In this document: piece by piece, positions 23,895-34,000 of the stretch | Layout: each line of letters begins with the position of its first letter | Position numbering within the stretch: the stretch's first letter is position 1 | Assembly (NCBI GenBank): GCA_910584345.1 | Contig: CAJTZX010000013.1 | Location: 1-64,000 of the forward strand | Length of the DNA stretch: 64,000 nucleotides | Direction: 5' to 3' | From: an uncultured Eubacterium sp. | GTDB lineage: Bacteria; Bacillota; Clostridia; Lachnospirales; Lachnospiraceae | Program-made: the position numbers and the translations under genes | The notes under the pieces: generated by a model | The model's database searches: none | Seen by the model: the letters and a program-made list of their open reading frames with translations, nothing else | What the model was told of the DNA's origin: nothing

Positions 23895-25235
23895 ATGGAA
23901 AAAGACGAGAAAAAACAAACGATACGGCAGCAGTTAAAGTCAGGTTCGGATTGGAATATCCGGCCGTATCTGGCAATGGGACTGACTTGTTTTATTGTAT
24001 TTAGCTGCTGCATTTTGGTTGTATGCTTATTGTTTCGTTTTCAGGACATTAAGTCAGTATTTCATATGTTTGTCGGAATTGCACAGCCGATTTTATATGG
24101 TCTTGCGATCGGATATCTGATTAATCCGATTATGATGATTTTTGAAAAATTTTTGTTAAAGCTGGCAGATCGAAAAGGTGCCAACAAAAAGCTGCGTCGA
24201 ATGGTTCGAACGATTTCGAGTATTTTAGCTGTACTTGTTTTTATATTTATTATTGTTTTGCTCATATCTATGGTAATTCCAGAGATATCAGCAAATATAT
24301 CGAATCTAGTAGATACATTACCGGCGCAGATCAATTCGTTTATCGTGCATTTAAATGACTGGGAGTATGGAAACCAGAAAATTATAGCGGTTGTGGAAGA
24401 ATATTTGACGACAGCTGCAGACTGGATGGAAGATTTTTTAAAAAATTCGCTGCTGCCACAGACAAAAGACTATGTAGCAACAGTTACCAGCGGTGTGCTG
24501 AATGTTTTGAATGTATTTAAAAATCTTATCATAGGACTTATTGTTTCCATTTATGTTATGTGCGAGAAAGAAAGCTTTGAGGGTCAGACGAAAAAAATAA
24601 TTTTTGCATTGTTTCCGGCACGTGCGGCAAATCAAGTCATACAGGTATTTCATACGACAAATGAGATTTTTGGCGGATTTATTAAAGGAAAGTTGTTGGA
24701 TTCGCTGATTATTGGAATTATTTGTTATATTGTATTATGTATTATTAAAATGCCGTATACATTGCTAGTCAGTGTGATTGTCGGTGTTACAAATATTATT
24801 CCGTTTTTCGGACCATTTATAGGAGCAATACCGAGTGCATTTTTGATTTTACTCGTAGATCCGTTGTATGCAATTTATTTTGTTATTTTTGTCGTGATTT
24901 TACAACAGATAGACGGTAATATTATTGGCCCAAAGATTTTAGGAGATTCAACAGGTTTATCGTCGTTTTGGGTTATGTTTGCGATTTTAGTCGGAAGCGG
25001 GTTGTTCGGCGTGATGGGAATGCTGCTTGGATGTCCGGTCTTTGCAGTCATATATTATATTGTGCAAAAGATTGTACATTTCTTTTTGGAGAAAAAAAAG
25101 CTGCCGGTTGAGACAAAAGTCTATATAGAAGCAACAGGCGTAGAGCCTTCAGGTAACCAGCTTTGGTATGGAAAGTATGCAGATGAAAAATCTTCTGACG
25201 ATCAGGAGGAAGAGAAAGAAGAGGAAGAGATGTAA
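23895..25235 (+). CDS. AI-2E family transporter (PerM/YtvI-like)
   Basis: About eight membrane helices with the family's typical pattern: two N-terminal helices, an extracytoplasmic stretch with ISANISNLVDTLPAQI, then GLIVSIYVMCEKESF, GVTNIIPFFGPFIGAIPS and a last helix pair near LGCPVFAVIYYIV. The C-terminus is a short acidic tail. The family moves small molecules or ions; the AI-2 link is historic and not evidence here. Starts 14 bp after the aconitase-like gene. Confidence 0.85.
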   Translation: MEKDEKKQTIRQQLKSGSDWNIRPYLAMGLTCFIVFSCCILVVCLLFRFQDIKSVFHMFVGIAQPILYGLAIGYLINPIMMIFEKFLLKLADRKGANKKLRRMVRTISSILAVLVFIFIIVLLISMVIPEISANISNLVDTLPAQINSFIVHLNDWEYGNQKIIAVVEEYLTTAADWMEDFLKNSLLPQTKDYVATVTSGVLNVLNVFKNLIIGLIVSIYVMCEKESFEGQTKKIIFALFPARAANQVIQVFHTTNEIFGGFIKGKLLDSLIIGIICYIVLCIIKMPYTLLVSVIVGVTNIIPFFGPFIGAIPSAFLILLVDPLYAIYFVIFVVILQQIDGNIIGPKILGDSTGLSSFWVMFAILVGSGLFGVMGMLLGCPVFAVIYYIVQKIVHFFLEKKKLPVETKVYIEATGVEPSGNQLWYGKYADEKSSDDQEEEKEEEEM

Positions 25236-25282
25236 ACATTTACGTACAGTAACCAAAATTTGTTAATTTTTTAAGTAGTTTT

Positions 25283-25311
25283 TTGACATGAGCGGTTACC
25301 TATGGTAAACT
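25283..25311 (+). promoter_or_regulatory. Promoter of the giant TPR/P-loop gene
   Basis: TTGACA (25283-25288) and TAAACT (25306-25311) lie 17 bp apart, 58 bp before the ATG. Confidence 0.65.
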
Positions 25312-25369
25312 AGCATTGGAATCAAATGCAGGATAGAAACGAAGGTGAATCACAGACCTTTATAGATAG

Positions 25370-28300
25370 ATGGTGACAAGCGTGGATAAATACGAGTTTA
25401 AACTTAAAGTTGACGAGATGAAGGCACTGGTTAGTGCGCGTAATTATAATGCAGCGGCAGAGATTGCAGAGACAATTAACTGGCGGAAAATTCGCAATTT
25501 AAATGCTCTTGTGCTTGCTGGAGAGGTTTTTGAACAGGTGGGTCGTTATGAGGATAGTAAAGAAATCCTTCTTTTGGCATATGATAAATCGCCAATTGGC
25601 AGAAATATCATATATCGTCTGGCGGAGATCGCGATTAAGACAGGAAGATTTGACGAGGCGCAGGAATATTATGATGAATTTGTAGACATTGCGCCTCACG
25701 ATAATTTAAAGTATGTCTTAAAATATAAGATGACAGCGGCACAGGGGCTTCCATATAAAGAACAGATTAAAATTCTTGAGGAACTAAAGGAGCAGGAATA
25801 TTCAGAGGAATGGGCATATGAGCTTGCATATTTATACCATAAAGATATGCAGCCGGAAAAATGTGTAGAGGCATGTGATGAACTGATTTTATGGTTTGGT
25901 GATGGGCTCTATGTAGAAAAAGCATTGGAGCTGAAAATGCATTACCAACCGTTAAGTAAACAACAAGAAGAGAAGTATCACGCATTTCGTCAAAAACGAA
26001 CCGGAGTCATTGAAGTAAAACCAAATGATTCTTTTGAATCGGGAGAAATTGTTCATGAAACAGTAGAGATTCCTTCTGTTCAGACAAATACAGGCCAGTA
26101 TAATACGGCAAATCTACAGAAAGAAATCGCTAAAGGAATGCAGCAGATTCATACGGTAAAAATGCAGCGGGCGCATGAGGGTATGGTACAAAGAATGGAA
26201 CAAAACAGGACTCAGGAGCAGACCGCACAGCGAAGCCGCAACCAGCCGAAATTACAAAATATGTATACACAGCAAGTTCAGCCGGAATTGCAAAATATGT
26301 ATACACAGCAAGTTCAACTAGAACCGCAAAATATGTATACACAGCAAGTTCAACCAGAACCGCAAAATATGTATACGCAGCAAGTTCAGCCAGAACCGCA
26401 AAATATGTATACGCAGCAAGTTCAGTCAGGATCGCAAAGTATGTATACGCAGCAAGTTCAGCCGGAATCACAAAATATGTATATGCAGCAGGATGTATAC
26501 ATGCAGCAAAATTGGCAGGATCCTTATATACAATCACAGGTTCAGAAGCAATCATACATAGATCCAACGATGCAGCAAGAGTCAGCTACTTCAATGACAA
26601 TGGAAGAAATACAGGCAGAGTGGGAAAAGACGAAGCAAGAGATGAATGACGCTCTTCTTGATGTGCCGGATGCACAACAGGAAGATTCAAAAGAAAGATC
26701 TATCGAGAAAGCGGAGCAGCTGATGCAGAGGTTGCTTAGTATAGTACCGCAACTGGCTGAACAGGCCGCACAACAAGAATTGGCAGGTCAGGAGATGGAT
26801 ACTCGTGAACAGCAGCCCAAAATGCAGCATGATTTGGAGCAGGCAGGCAACATTGTTGCAGGTATCAATCAATTGTTACAGGAACAGATTGACAGCCTGC
26901 AGGCAGAATGCAGACAGCAGGAGTCTTCGACAATATCAAATGTATCAGATCCAACAAGGGAAATGCCGCAGTTGCCTGAAAATATGTTAAAAGGTAAGGG
27001 GATTGGAGCAATAGAGAAGGTGCAGACAAGTGAAGATTCATTAAGAAAAAGTTCGTCAAACAAAGACGACAATCCGGTCATGAGTGCCTGGAAAGAAGCA
27101 CAACCGGGAATTTCAGCAATAGATCTTTTGCAGAGAGTACGTATCGAAAAGAACTCTGCAATTTCTATGGAACAACTTCAGGCAGAAAATAAAGCAGCAG
27201 ATGTGGAACAGCAGACCTATTTAAAAAATACAGAAACAGTCCGAAAAAATGATGCAGGAACAGTAAATAGAGCGCAGCAGAGTGAAATAAAAATACCGGA
27301 CAAGGTACAGCAATATGAAACAGAGGTACCAGGCAGAGTACAGCAAAACGAAACAGAGGTACCGGGCAGAATACAGCAAGGTGAAACAAGGGTACCGGAT
27401 AGATCACAGCATAATGATATTGAAACGCAGAATATAAAAACTACAAATCGGGTGCAGACAGGAAATTCCGCTCTAGAGTCGTTGAGACAGCTTCAGGCAG
27501 GGAGTTCGGCATTGGAATCGTTGAGACAGCTTCAGGCAGGAAATATGAAAATGGAAGCAGCAGGAGCAAATAAGCTGTCACAGTATCAAGAGCAGGAAGT
27601 ATATGAAGACGGAGTGATGCGCCAGAAGGTATCATTAGAAGAGCAAGTATACGATTGGCAGATACCGCCTGAAACAGCAGAAGAAGAAAACGATCAACAA
27701 ATGCTGCAAAACGCAGAAGAGCAAATATTTCATACGCAAATGCCTGAGGAAACTTTCACACATCAGATGCCGGAAGCAGCGGGAGAAGAAACGATTGCAT
27801 CTCAGATGTCAAATGTTTCTTCAGGCAGAAATCTTTCTTATCAAAATGAGATATTAGAGGAGCTGCCGCGGCAAGAGCAGGAAGCTGAGAGTGCATTTGA
27901 TATCAATGTGGAAGATAGGAAAGAGAATTTCGAGTATGCATATAATCAGATGGATACGGAGAAAAATGACTTAGCAGAGAATATGCTAGGCGAAGCAAAC
28001 AATTATGGGAGGAATGCAGAACCGGAGATTAGAAATCAACAGGAAAATATTTTTTTGGCAGCGAAACCAAGATTTCTTACTCAGGCACAGCTTCAGGCAG
28101 AATCAGTTATGGATGGAAAGAAGAGCACACAGGTTACGAAAGAGTTTTCAAAAGAAGCTATGGCGGCGGCCCATATAGAAAATTTTCAAAATAGCATTTC
28201 ACATAATAATAGTCAGAATATAGAGACGATGAAACGACTTACGCCAGAGCAAAAAGAAATTTTTTCTTATTTTGTGCCGATCGCTGGAATGGAAGCACAA

Positions 28301-28999
28301 ATATATGATTTGCTGAACGGTGTTTCTGAACATTTACAATATGAAAAACATGCACTATCTGGAAATATTATTATTGAAGGAATTAGTGGGAGCGGTAAAA
28401 CCGTCTTGATTATGGATATTATTAAAGTTCTGCAAAAAGAGATTAAGCGTCCGATAGGCAAGACAGGAAAGATTGATGCAAATGCGCTGAATCAGAAAGA
28501 TTTGGATGTATTAATGGATAAAATAAGCGGGGGCTGTCTTATTATAGAATCAGCAGGAAAGATTTCGAGAGAAACAGCCGTAAGATTGTCCAGATGTATG
28601 GAAAACGATCATGCGGGAACACTGTATATTATAGAAGATACAGAGGAAGGGATTCAAAAAGCATTGGAACGGGATAGTTCTTTTGCCGCAAAATTCACGG
28701 AAAAGATATCAATTCCTTTGTTTTCATCTGATGAATTGGTAGAATTTGGAAAGGCATATGCAAATGACTTGAATTATGATATTGATGAAATGGGAGTTTT
28801 GGCTTTATATAAACGAATTAGCGCGATTCAGAAGCTAGATCATGTAACGACATTAACCGAAGTGAAAGAAATCGTGGATGAGGCAATTGATAACGCAGAA
28901 AAAGGTGTCTTAAAGAAAGTATTTGGAATGTTGACAGCAACCAGAGCCAATGATGACAATTACATTATTTTAAGAGAGAAGGATTTTGAGGAATCATGA
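25370..28999 (+). CDS. Giant TPR / Gln-rich / P-loop ATPase-like protein
   Basis: 1209 residues in three parts. (a) 1-200: paired helices of TPR type (RYEDSKEILLLAYDKSP, GRFDEAQEYYDEFVDIAP). (b) About 220-950: low-complexity Gln/Glu-rich region with tandem repeats (six 12-residue units at 26252-26467; shorter VPGRVQQ and LESLRQLQAG repeats). (c) About 950-1209: AAA-like domain with Walker A GISGSGKT (1004-1011), GGCLIIESAGK as a likely Walker B-type strand, and a helical lid. It resembles ring-ATPase organisers such as CbxX/EccA types, but with a long flexible middle. No signal or membrane helix. The ribosome site is weak. Function unknown; a scaffold that remodels partners is inference. Confidence 0.6.
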   Translation: MVTSVDKYEFKLKVDEMKALVSARNYNAAAEIAETINWRKIRNLNALVLAGEVFEQVGRYEDSKEILLLAYDKSPIGRNIIYRLAEIAIKTGRFDEAQEYYDEFVDIAPHDNLKYVLKYKMTAAQGLPYKEQIKILEELKEQEYSEEWAYELAYLYHKDMQPEKCVEACDELILWFGDGLYVEKALELKMHYQPLSKQQEEKYHAFRQKRTGVIEVKPNDSFESGEIVHETVEIPSVQTNTGQYNTANLQKEIAKGMQQIHTVKMQRAHEGMVQRMEQNRTQEQTAQRSRNQPKLQNMYTQQVQPELQNMYTQQVQLEPQNMYTQQVQPEPQNMYTQQVQPEPQNMYTQQVQSGSQSMYTQQVQPESQNMYMQQDVYMQQNWQDPYIQSQVQKQSYIDPTMQQESATSMTMEEIQAEWEKTKQEMNDALLDVPDAQQEDSKERSIEKAEQLMQRLLSIVPQLAEQAAQQELAGQEMDTREQQPKMQHDLEQAGNIVAGINQLLQEQIDSLQAECRQQESSTISNVSDPTREMPQLPENMLKGKGIGAIEKVQTSEDSLRKSSSNKDDNPVMSAWKEAQPGISAIDLLQRVRIEKNSAISMEQLQAENKAADVEQQTYLKNTETVRKNDAGTVNRAQQSEIKIPDKVQQYETEVPGRVQQNETEVPGRIQQGETRVPDRSQHNDIETQNIKTTNRVQTGNSALESLRQLQAGSSALESLRQLQAGNMKMEAAGANKLSQYQEQEVYEDGVMRQKVSLEEQVYDWQIPPETAEEENDQQMLQNAEEQIFHTQMPEETFTHQMPEAAGEETIASQMSNVSSGRNLSYQNEILEELPRQEQEAESAFDINVEDRKENFEYAYNQMDTEKNDLAENMLGEANNYGRNAEPEIRNQQENIFLAAKPRFLTQAQLQAESVMDGKKSTQVTKEFSKEAMAAAHIENFQNSISHNNSQNIETMKRLTPEQKEIFSYFVPIAGMEAQIYDLLNGVSEHLQYEKHALSGNIIIEGISGSGKTVLIMDIIKVLQKEIKRPIGKTGKIDANALNQKDLDVLMDKISGGCLIIESAGKISRETAVRLSRCMENDHAGTLYIIEDTEEGIQKALERDSSFAAKFTEKISIPLFSSDELVEFGKAYANDLNYDIDEMGVLALYKRISAIQKLDHVTTLTEVKEIVDEAIDNAEKGVLKKVFGMLTATRANDDNYIILREKDFEES
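26252..26490 (+). repeat. 36-bp coding tandem repeats
   Basis: Six full 36-bp units (26252-26467) and one partial encode variants of QNMYTQQVQPEP. Units 3 to 5 differ at only a few bases, pointing to recent duplication. All keep the frame. Confidence 0.92.
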
Positions 29000-29063
29000 A
29001 GTTTATTAATCATATCACAGCAAAATAAATGCTGGAAAGACAAGTAACAGGAGGGTTATGATA

Positions 29064-30971
29064 ATGAGAAACATGACAGAACTGGATATGTATTTATTCG
29101 GTCAAAGCACACATTATGATATTTATAAAAAGATGGGTGCACATTTAATGACAGTACGCCAGAAAGAAGGGGCAGTTTTTGATGTTTGGGCACCTCATGC
29201 AAAAAGAGTGTGGGTAGTCGGTTCCTTTAATAACTGGGATGAAACACGTCATGAGATGAAACGGTTAGAACCATTGAAAATGGGAATTTATGAACTGTTT
29301 ATTCCAGGTGTGACAAATGGAGATATGTACAAATATCTGATAGAGACATCAGACGGAAAGCTTCTTTATAAGGCAGATCCTTATGCAACTTATGCAGAAT
29401 TGAGACCGGGCAGTGCATCTATAGTTTTTGATGTTTCACATTTGAAATGGTCAGACCAGAACTGGATGGACACACGTGCACAGACAAATCCTTACGAAAA
29501 ACCAATGGCAATCTATGAAGTGCATCCTGGCTCTTGGAAACGACATCCGGGCAGAGATGACGAAGGATTTTATACATACCGTGAGTTTGCAAGAGCGCTT
29601 ACAGAGTATGTAAAGGAAATGGGATATACACACGTAGAACTGATGGGAATTTCAGAGCATCCGTTCGAAGGATCCTGGGGATATCAGGTAACTGGATATT
29701 ATGCACCTACTTCCCGTTACGGAACTCCAGAAGATTTTGCTTATCTTATTAATTATCTGCATCGGAATAAAATCGGTGTAATTGTTGACTGGGTACCGGC
29801 ACATTTTCCGAGAGATGCGCATGGATTAGCAGACTTTGACGGCTGTCCGTTATATGAGTATCCCGATCCAAGAATGGGAGAACATCCAGATTGGGGAACA
29901 AAGATTTTTAACTATGGAATGTCAGAGGTTAAAAATTTCCTGATCGGAAGTGCTTTGATGTGGATTGAAAATTATCATGTAGACGGGCTGCGAGTAGATG
30001 CGGTTGCATCCATGCTGTATCTGGATTATGGTAAAAATGACGGACAATGGGTAGCGAATAAATATGGGGATAATAAGAACTTAGAAGCTATCGAGTTTTT
30101 TAAACATATCAATACGTCACTGACAGGCAGAAATCCGGGCGCCATTATGATTGCAGAGGAATCTACGGCATGGCCAAATGTAACGGGTAAAGCAGAAGAA
30201 GACGGATTAAACTTTAACTTTAAGTGGAATATGGGCTGGATGCATGATTTTTTGGATTATATGAAACAGGATCCTTATTTTAGAAAAGGATGTCATAATA
30301 AGATGACATTTGCAATGAGCTATAACTGTGCTGAAAAATATATTTTGGTGCTGTCCCATGATGAGGTTGTTCACTTAAAATGTTCTATGGTAAATAAAAT
30401 GCCAGGACTCGGAAAAGATAAATTCCGTAACCTTATGGTTGGATATACCTTTTTTATGGGCCATCCGGGTAAGAAACTGTTGTTTATGGGTCAGGACTTT
30501 GCACAGCTGCGGGAGTGGAGCGAGGAGCGGGAGCTGGACTGGTTCCTGATGGCAGAAGAGAGCCATAGGCAGTTAAATGATTATTTTAAGGAACTCTTGC
30601 ATATTTACCGTAAATATCCGTCCATGTATGAATTGGATCACTCCTGGGATGGTTTTGAGTGGATCAATGCAAATGATGCTTCGCGGAGCATTTTCAGCTT
30701 TGTGCGTAAGAGTAAAAATGGTAAGAGAAATCTGCTGTTCATCTGTAATTTTACGCCAGTGGAAAGAACAGATTACCGGGTTGGCGCACCGACAAAAGGC
30801 ACTTATAAGTTAGTGCTAAACAGTGATGAAAGTCGTTTTGGAGGTACCGGCCAGAAGAGACCTGTGAGCTATAAAACGGTGAAAGCGGAATGCGACGGCA
30901 GAGATTATTCTTTTGCATATCCGCTTCCGGCATATGGAGTAGCTGTATTTGAGTTTAATTATAAAGTGTGA
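29064..30971 (+). CDS. glgB: 1,4-alpha-glucan (glycogen) branching enzyme
   Basis: CBM48-like N-terminus (VFDVWAPHAKRVWVVGSFNNW), then a GH13 barrel with VELMGISEHPFEGSWGYQ, the nucleophile in DGLRVDAVASMLYLDY, the acid/base in MIAEESTAWP, and VLSHDEVVH. A C-terminal all-beta domain closes the protein. It transfers alpha-1,4 chains to make alpha-1,6 branches in glycogen. At about 635 residues it is full length. GGAGGG suits ATG 29064 better than 29058. No other glycogen genes are nearby. A terminator follows at 30980. Confidence 0.93.
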   Translation: MRNMTELDMYLFGQSTHYDIYKKMGAHLMTVRQKEGAVFDVWAPHAKRVWVVGSFNNWDETRHEMKRLEPLKMGIYELFIPGVTNGDMYKYLIETSDGKLLYKADPYATYAELRPGSASIVFDVSHLKWSDQNWMDTRAQTNPYEKPMAIYEVHPGSWKRHPGRDDEGFYTYREFARALTEYVKEMGYTHVELMGISEHPFEGSWGYQVTGYYAPTSRYGTPEDFAYLINYLHRNKIGVIVDWVPAHFPRDAHGLADFDGCPLYEYPDPRMGEHPDWGTKIFNYGMSEVKNFLIGSALMWIENYHVDGLRVDAVASMLYLDYGKNDGQWVANKYGDNKNLEAIEFFKHINTSLTGRNPGAIMIAEESTAWPNVTGKAEEDGLNFNFKWNMGWMHDFLDYMKQDPYFRKGCHNKMTFAMSYNCAEKYILVLSHDEVVHLKCSMVNKMPGLGKDKFRNLMVGYTFFMGHPGKKLLFMGQDFAQLREWSEERELDWFLMAEESHRQLNDYFKELLHIYRKYPSMYELDHSWDGFEWINANDASRSIFSFVRKSKNGKRNLLFICNFTPVERTDYRVGAPTKGTYKLVLNSDESRFGGTGQKRPVSYKTVKAECDGRDYSFAYPLPAYGVAVFEFNYKV

Positions 30972-30979
30972 GAAGAGTA

Positions 30980-31017
30980 AAAAGGTATGTGCAATTGTGC
31001 ACGTACCTTATTATTTT
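30980..31017 (+). terminator. Terminator after glgB
   Basis: AAGGTA-T-GTGCA pairs with TGCAC-G-TACCTT around ATTG, followed by a T-rich tract. It lies inside the longest possible frame of the next gene, supporting that gene's start at 31096 or later. Confidence 0.75.
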
Positions 31018-31095
31018 ATAAAGTTTTCAAAAGAATTAGCCGACATATTCTATAAGACTGCGAGACAGCCGATAGATTTTCGCAGGAAAGGCAGG

Positions 31096-34000
31096 ATGAA
31101 CAGAATGCATAGAGTGCAGAATATACAGATAGATGGTACAAATCTGCTGGATGGAATTGGAAGCAGTGTAAAACAGGAGAGTTTTGATTTTGGAACAGTT
31201 TCCACAGGCGTGGGCAGGATGGCTGAAATAGAGAAATTGTCAAAAGGAGAGAAGACAGAGGAAGTAACCTATCAGAAGCCTCAGCAGGAGAGTAAAACGG
31301 GAACGGCTGAAGATGTCATGCAGCAGGCAGAAAATATGAATACGGCAACTATGAAAAATCAGATGGTAGTTGCTTCCAATACAACAACTTCTGCAGATTG
31401 CAGACAAATGGAAGAAGAAGGTTTTTCTCTGCAGCAAACGGATATTAAAACAGTTGTGACTGTAGCGGATAAAATAAAAATGGAGCTGGCGAAAGCAGGT
31501 GTGGATATCAGTTATTTTGGAGATAGCCTAAGTGCGGAACAGATCGAAGCATTTGCCGGAAATGCTGCGTTTGCGCAGACGCTTTCTGGAAGAATCCAGC
31601 ATATGCAGGCAGATATACCATTGACCGAAGATAATGTGACAGATTGTAAACGGGCATTATTACAGGCAGAGGAATTGCATAAGCTTAATGATGGGGCATT
31701 AAAATACATGTTGGATAACCAGCTGGAACCGTCCATAGCAAATTTGTACAAGGCACAATACAGCGGCAGTGCAATATATAGGAATCAAAATACAATACCT
31801 TTGGATTTCCAGGGGATGGAAGAACAGATCTCTAAAATTATAGCGCAATCAGGGCAGAAAGAGGATGAGCGTACACTGGCAGACAGTCAATGGCTGATGC
31901 AAAACGAAATTGCCCTGACAGCTGAGAATTTAAATTATTTAACACAGTTAAAAACGATAGATGTTCCAGGTGATACTGATAAGCTCATAGACCAGATGAT
32001 TACGGCAATAGCAGACGGGAAAAGGCCGCAGGATGCGATATTGTTGGATGGCTTTTCTCTGGCTGAAAAGGCGCAGAAAGCTGTTGATATTATTCAGCAG
32101 ACGACAGATGAAGACCTGGCCTATGTGATAAGTAAGGGGGAACCGGTTACAATTCAAAATCTGGAAAAGGCACATAACCAGAATTTGGCTGGTATTAGCG
32201 TATCAGAAAAAGAGGAAATTGCACAGTTAATACAGAATACGTCTGACGTAGAAAAAAACGCTCAGATAGCAATGAAAGGGGAAGATACAAAGTCTGATAC
32301 AAATACAGAGATTGCGGATGCGGAAACAGAAAGCAGAAGTATGCCAGATATTTCAGAAAAAATCGGTGCGGGGGTAACTACTGCAAACGGCATACCGGTT
32401 GGCAGCACTGCGCCCATTCCGCAGGAAGTTCCGGGAATTTTGCTGCGTACGAGACTGGTTCAGCTTACCAGCGTTGAAATTACATTGGTTGCAGCTCGTA
32501 GGCAGCTGGAAGAAATCCGTATGTCAATGACCATAGAAGCCAGTTATAAAATGCTTAAGAATGGTATTTCATTGGATACGAGTCCTATGGAAGAACTGAT
32601 TGCTCATTTAAAAAAGTTTGAAGATAATTTTTATAAAAGTATGCTAAAAGAGGGCGGAGTAGAGGCAACGCAGGCGAATGTGAGCTTGTTTGCTGAGACG
32701 TCTGCAAAGCTGGAAGAGTTAAAGGGGATGCCAGCATATGCGCTTGGTACCCGTAATATGCAGGTTTCTACGCTCGAAGAGCTGCATCAGGAAGGCAGCG
32801 CTATGCAGCAGAATTTTCAGCAGGCGAATGAGCGGTACGAATCCATGCAGACAGGAGTCCGTAAAGATCTGGGTGATTCTATACAAAAAGCGTTCAGGAA
32901 TGTTGACGATATTCTAGAGCAGATTGGCCAGGAAGTAAGCCCTGAAAATGAACGCGCGGTACGGATTCTTGGTTATAATCAGATTGAGATTACGCCGGAA
33001 AATATTGCAAAGATGAAAGCGGTAGATCAGCAGGTACAGGCAGCGTTCCATAATTTAACGCCGTCAGTAGTAAGAGAATTTATTGGCAGGGGAATGAATC
33101 CGTTAGATATGGATATTCGGGAACTCAATCAGCAGGCGGAGCAGATTAAAGCAGAACTGCATATTGATGCACCGGAAGATAAATATAGTGAATATTTATT
33201 TAAGCTGGAACAAAATCATAACATTTCGCAGGAAGAGAGAAATTCATATATTGGTATTTACCGTTTGATGAATCATATTGTGGAGTCGGATGGAGCAGCA
33301 GTAGGCGCTCTTGTTGAACAAGGTGCAGAGATTACGATGCGTAATCTTATGGCAGCAGTACGTACACAACGGCGTGGAGAATTAGATATTAAAGTGGATA
33401 AGTCCTTTGGAGAACTGGAAAGCGGTGGATATGTTGATTCCATTACAGATCAGATTGAGTCCGGTTATCAGAGCCAGTGTATCAAACAGGCATTCCATGA
33501 AATTTCACCGGAACGGCTTCGTACTGTAACGAATGAAAGCGGGTGGGAAGATCTGACACCAGAGCAGTTTTTGCGGCAGCTTCAGGAAGCGCCGGAAGAT
33601 CTAGCGGCAAGAGAAGCTTACGATCAGCAGAAATTAAAAGATTTAGAAACATGTGCAAAATCTTCAGAAGAAGTATTTCATGTTTTGGAACAATATGAAA
33701 TACCAAATACGATGCTGAATGTGATGGCAGTTTCCGAATTGCTGCATGACCGCAATATTGCTTTCCGCAGGTTGTTTGGGACAGGTAATGGGCGAAAGCC
33801 GGATTCGGAGATTCGTCCAGATGAGTATTTAACAGAAAATGAGGATGGGAGTACAGAGGTAGATTTTGAAGCGCTGAAAGAGGAGCTTCTCAGGAGGTTT
33901 GGCGAAGATGTTAAAAAGCCAGAAGAACTTGCAAAAGCAGTTGCAGAACTGGCAGAATGTGCTGAAAAATGTATGAGTACAATGATTCTCGAACCAGATA

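Noticed and set aside
26252..26490. Regularly spaced repeats resembling a CRISPR array
   Set aside because: Units are direct tandem copies with no unique spacers and lie in frame inside a long coding sequence.
26130..26567. Minus-strand repeat protein (AYTYFAV repeats)
   Set aside because: It is the antisense of the 36-bp repeats in the TPR/P-loop gene, with no start signal.
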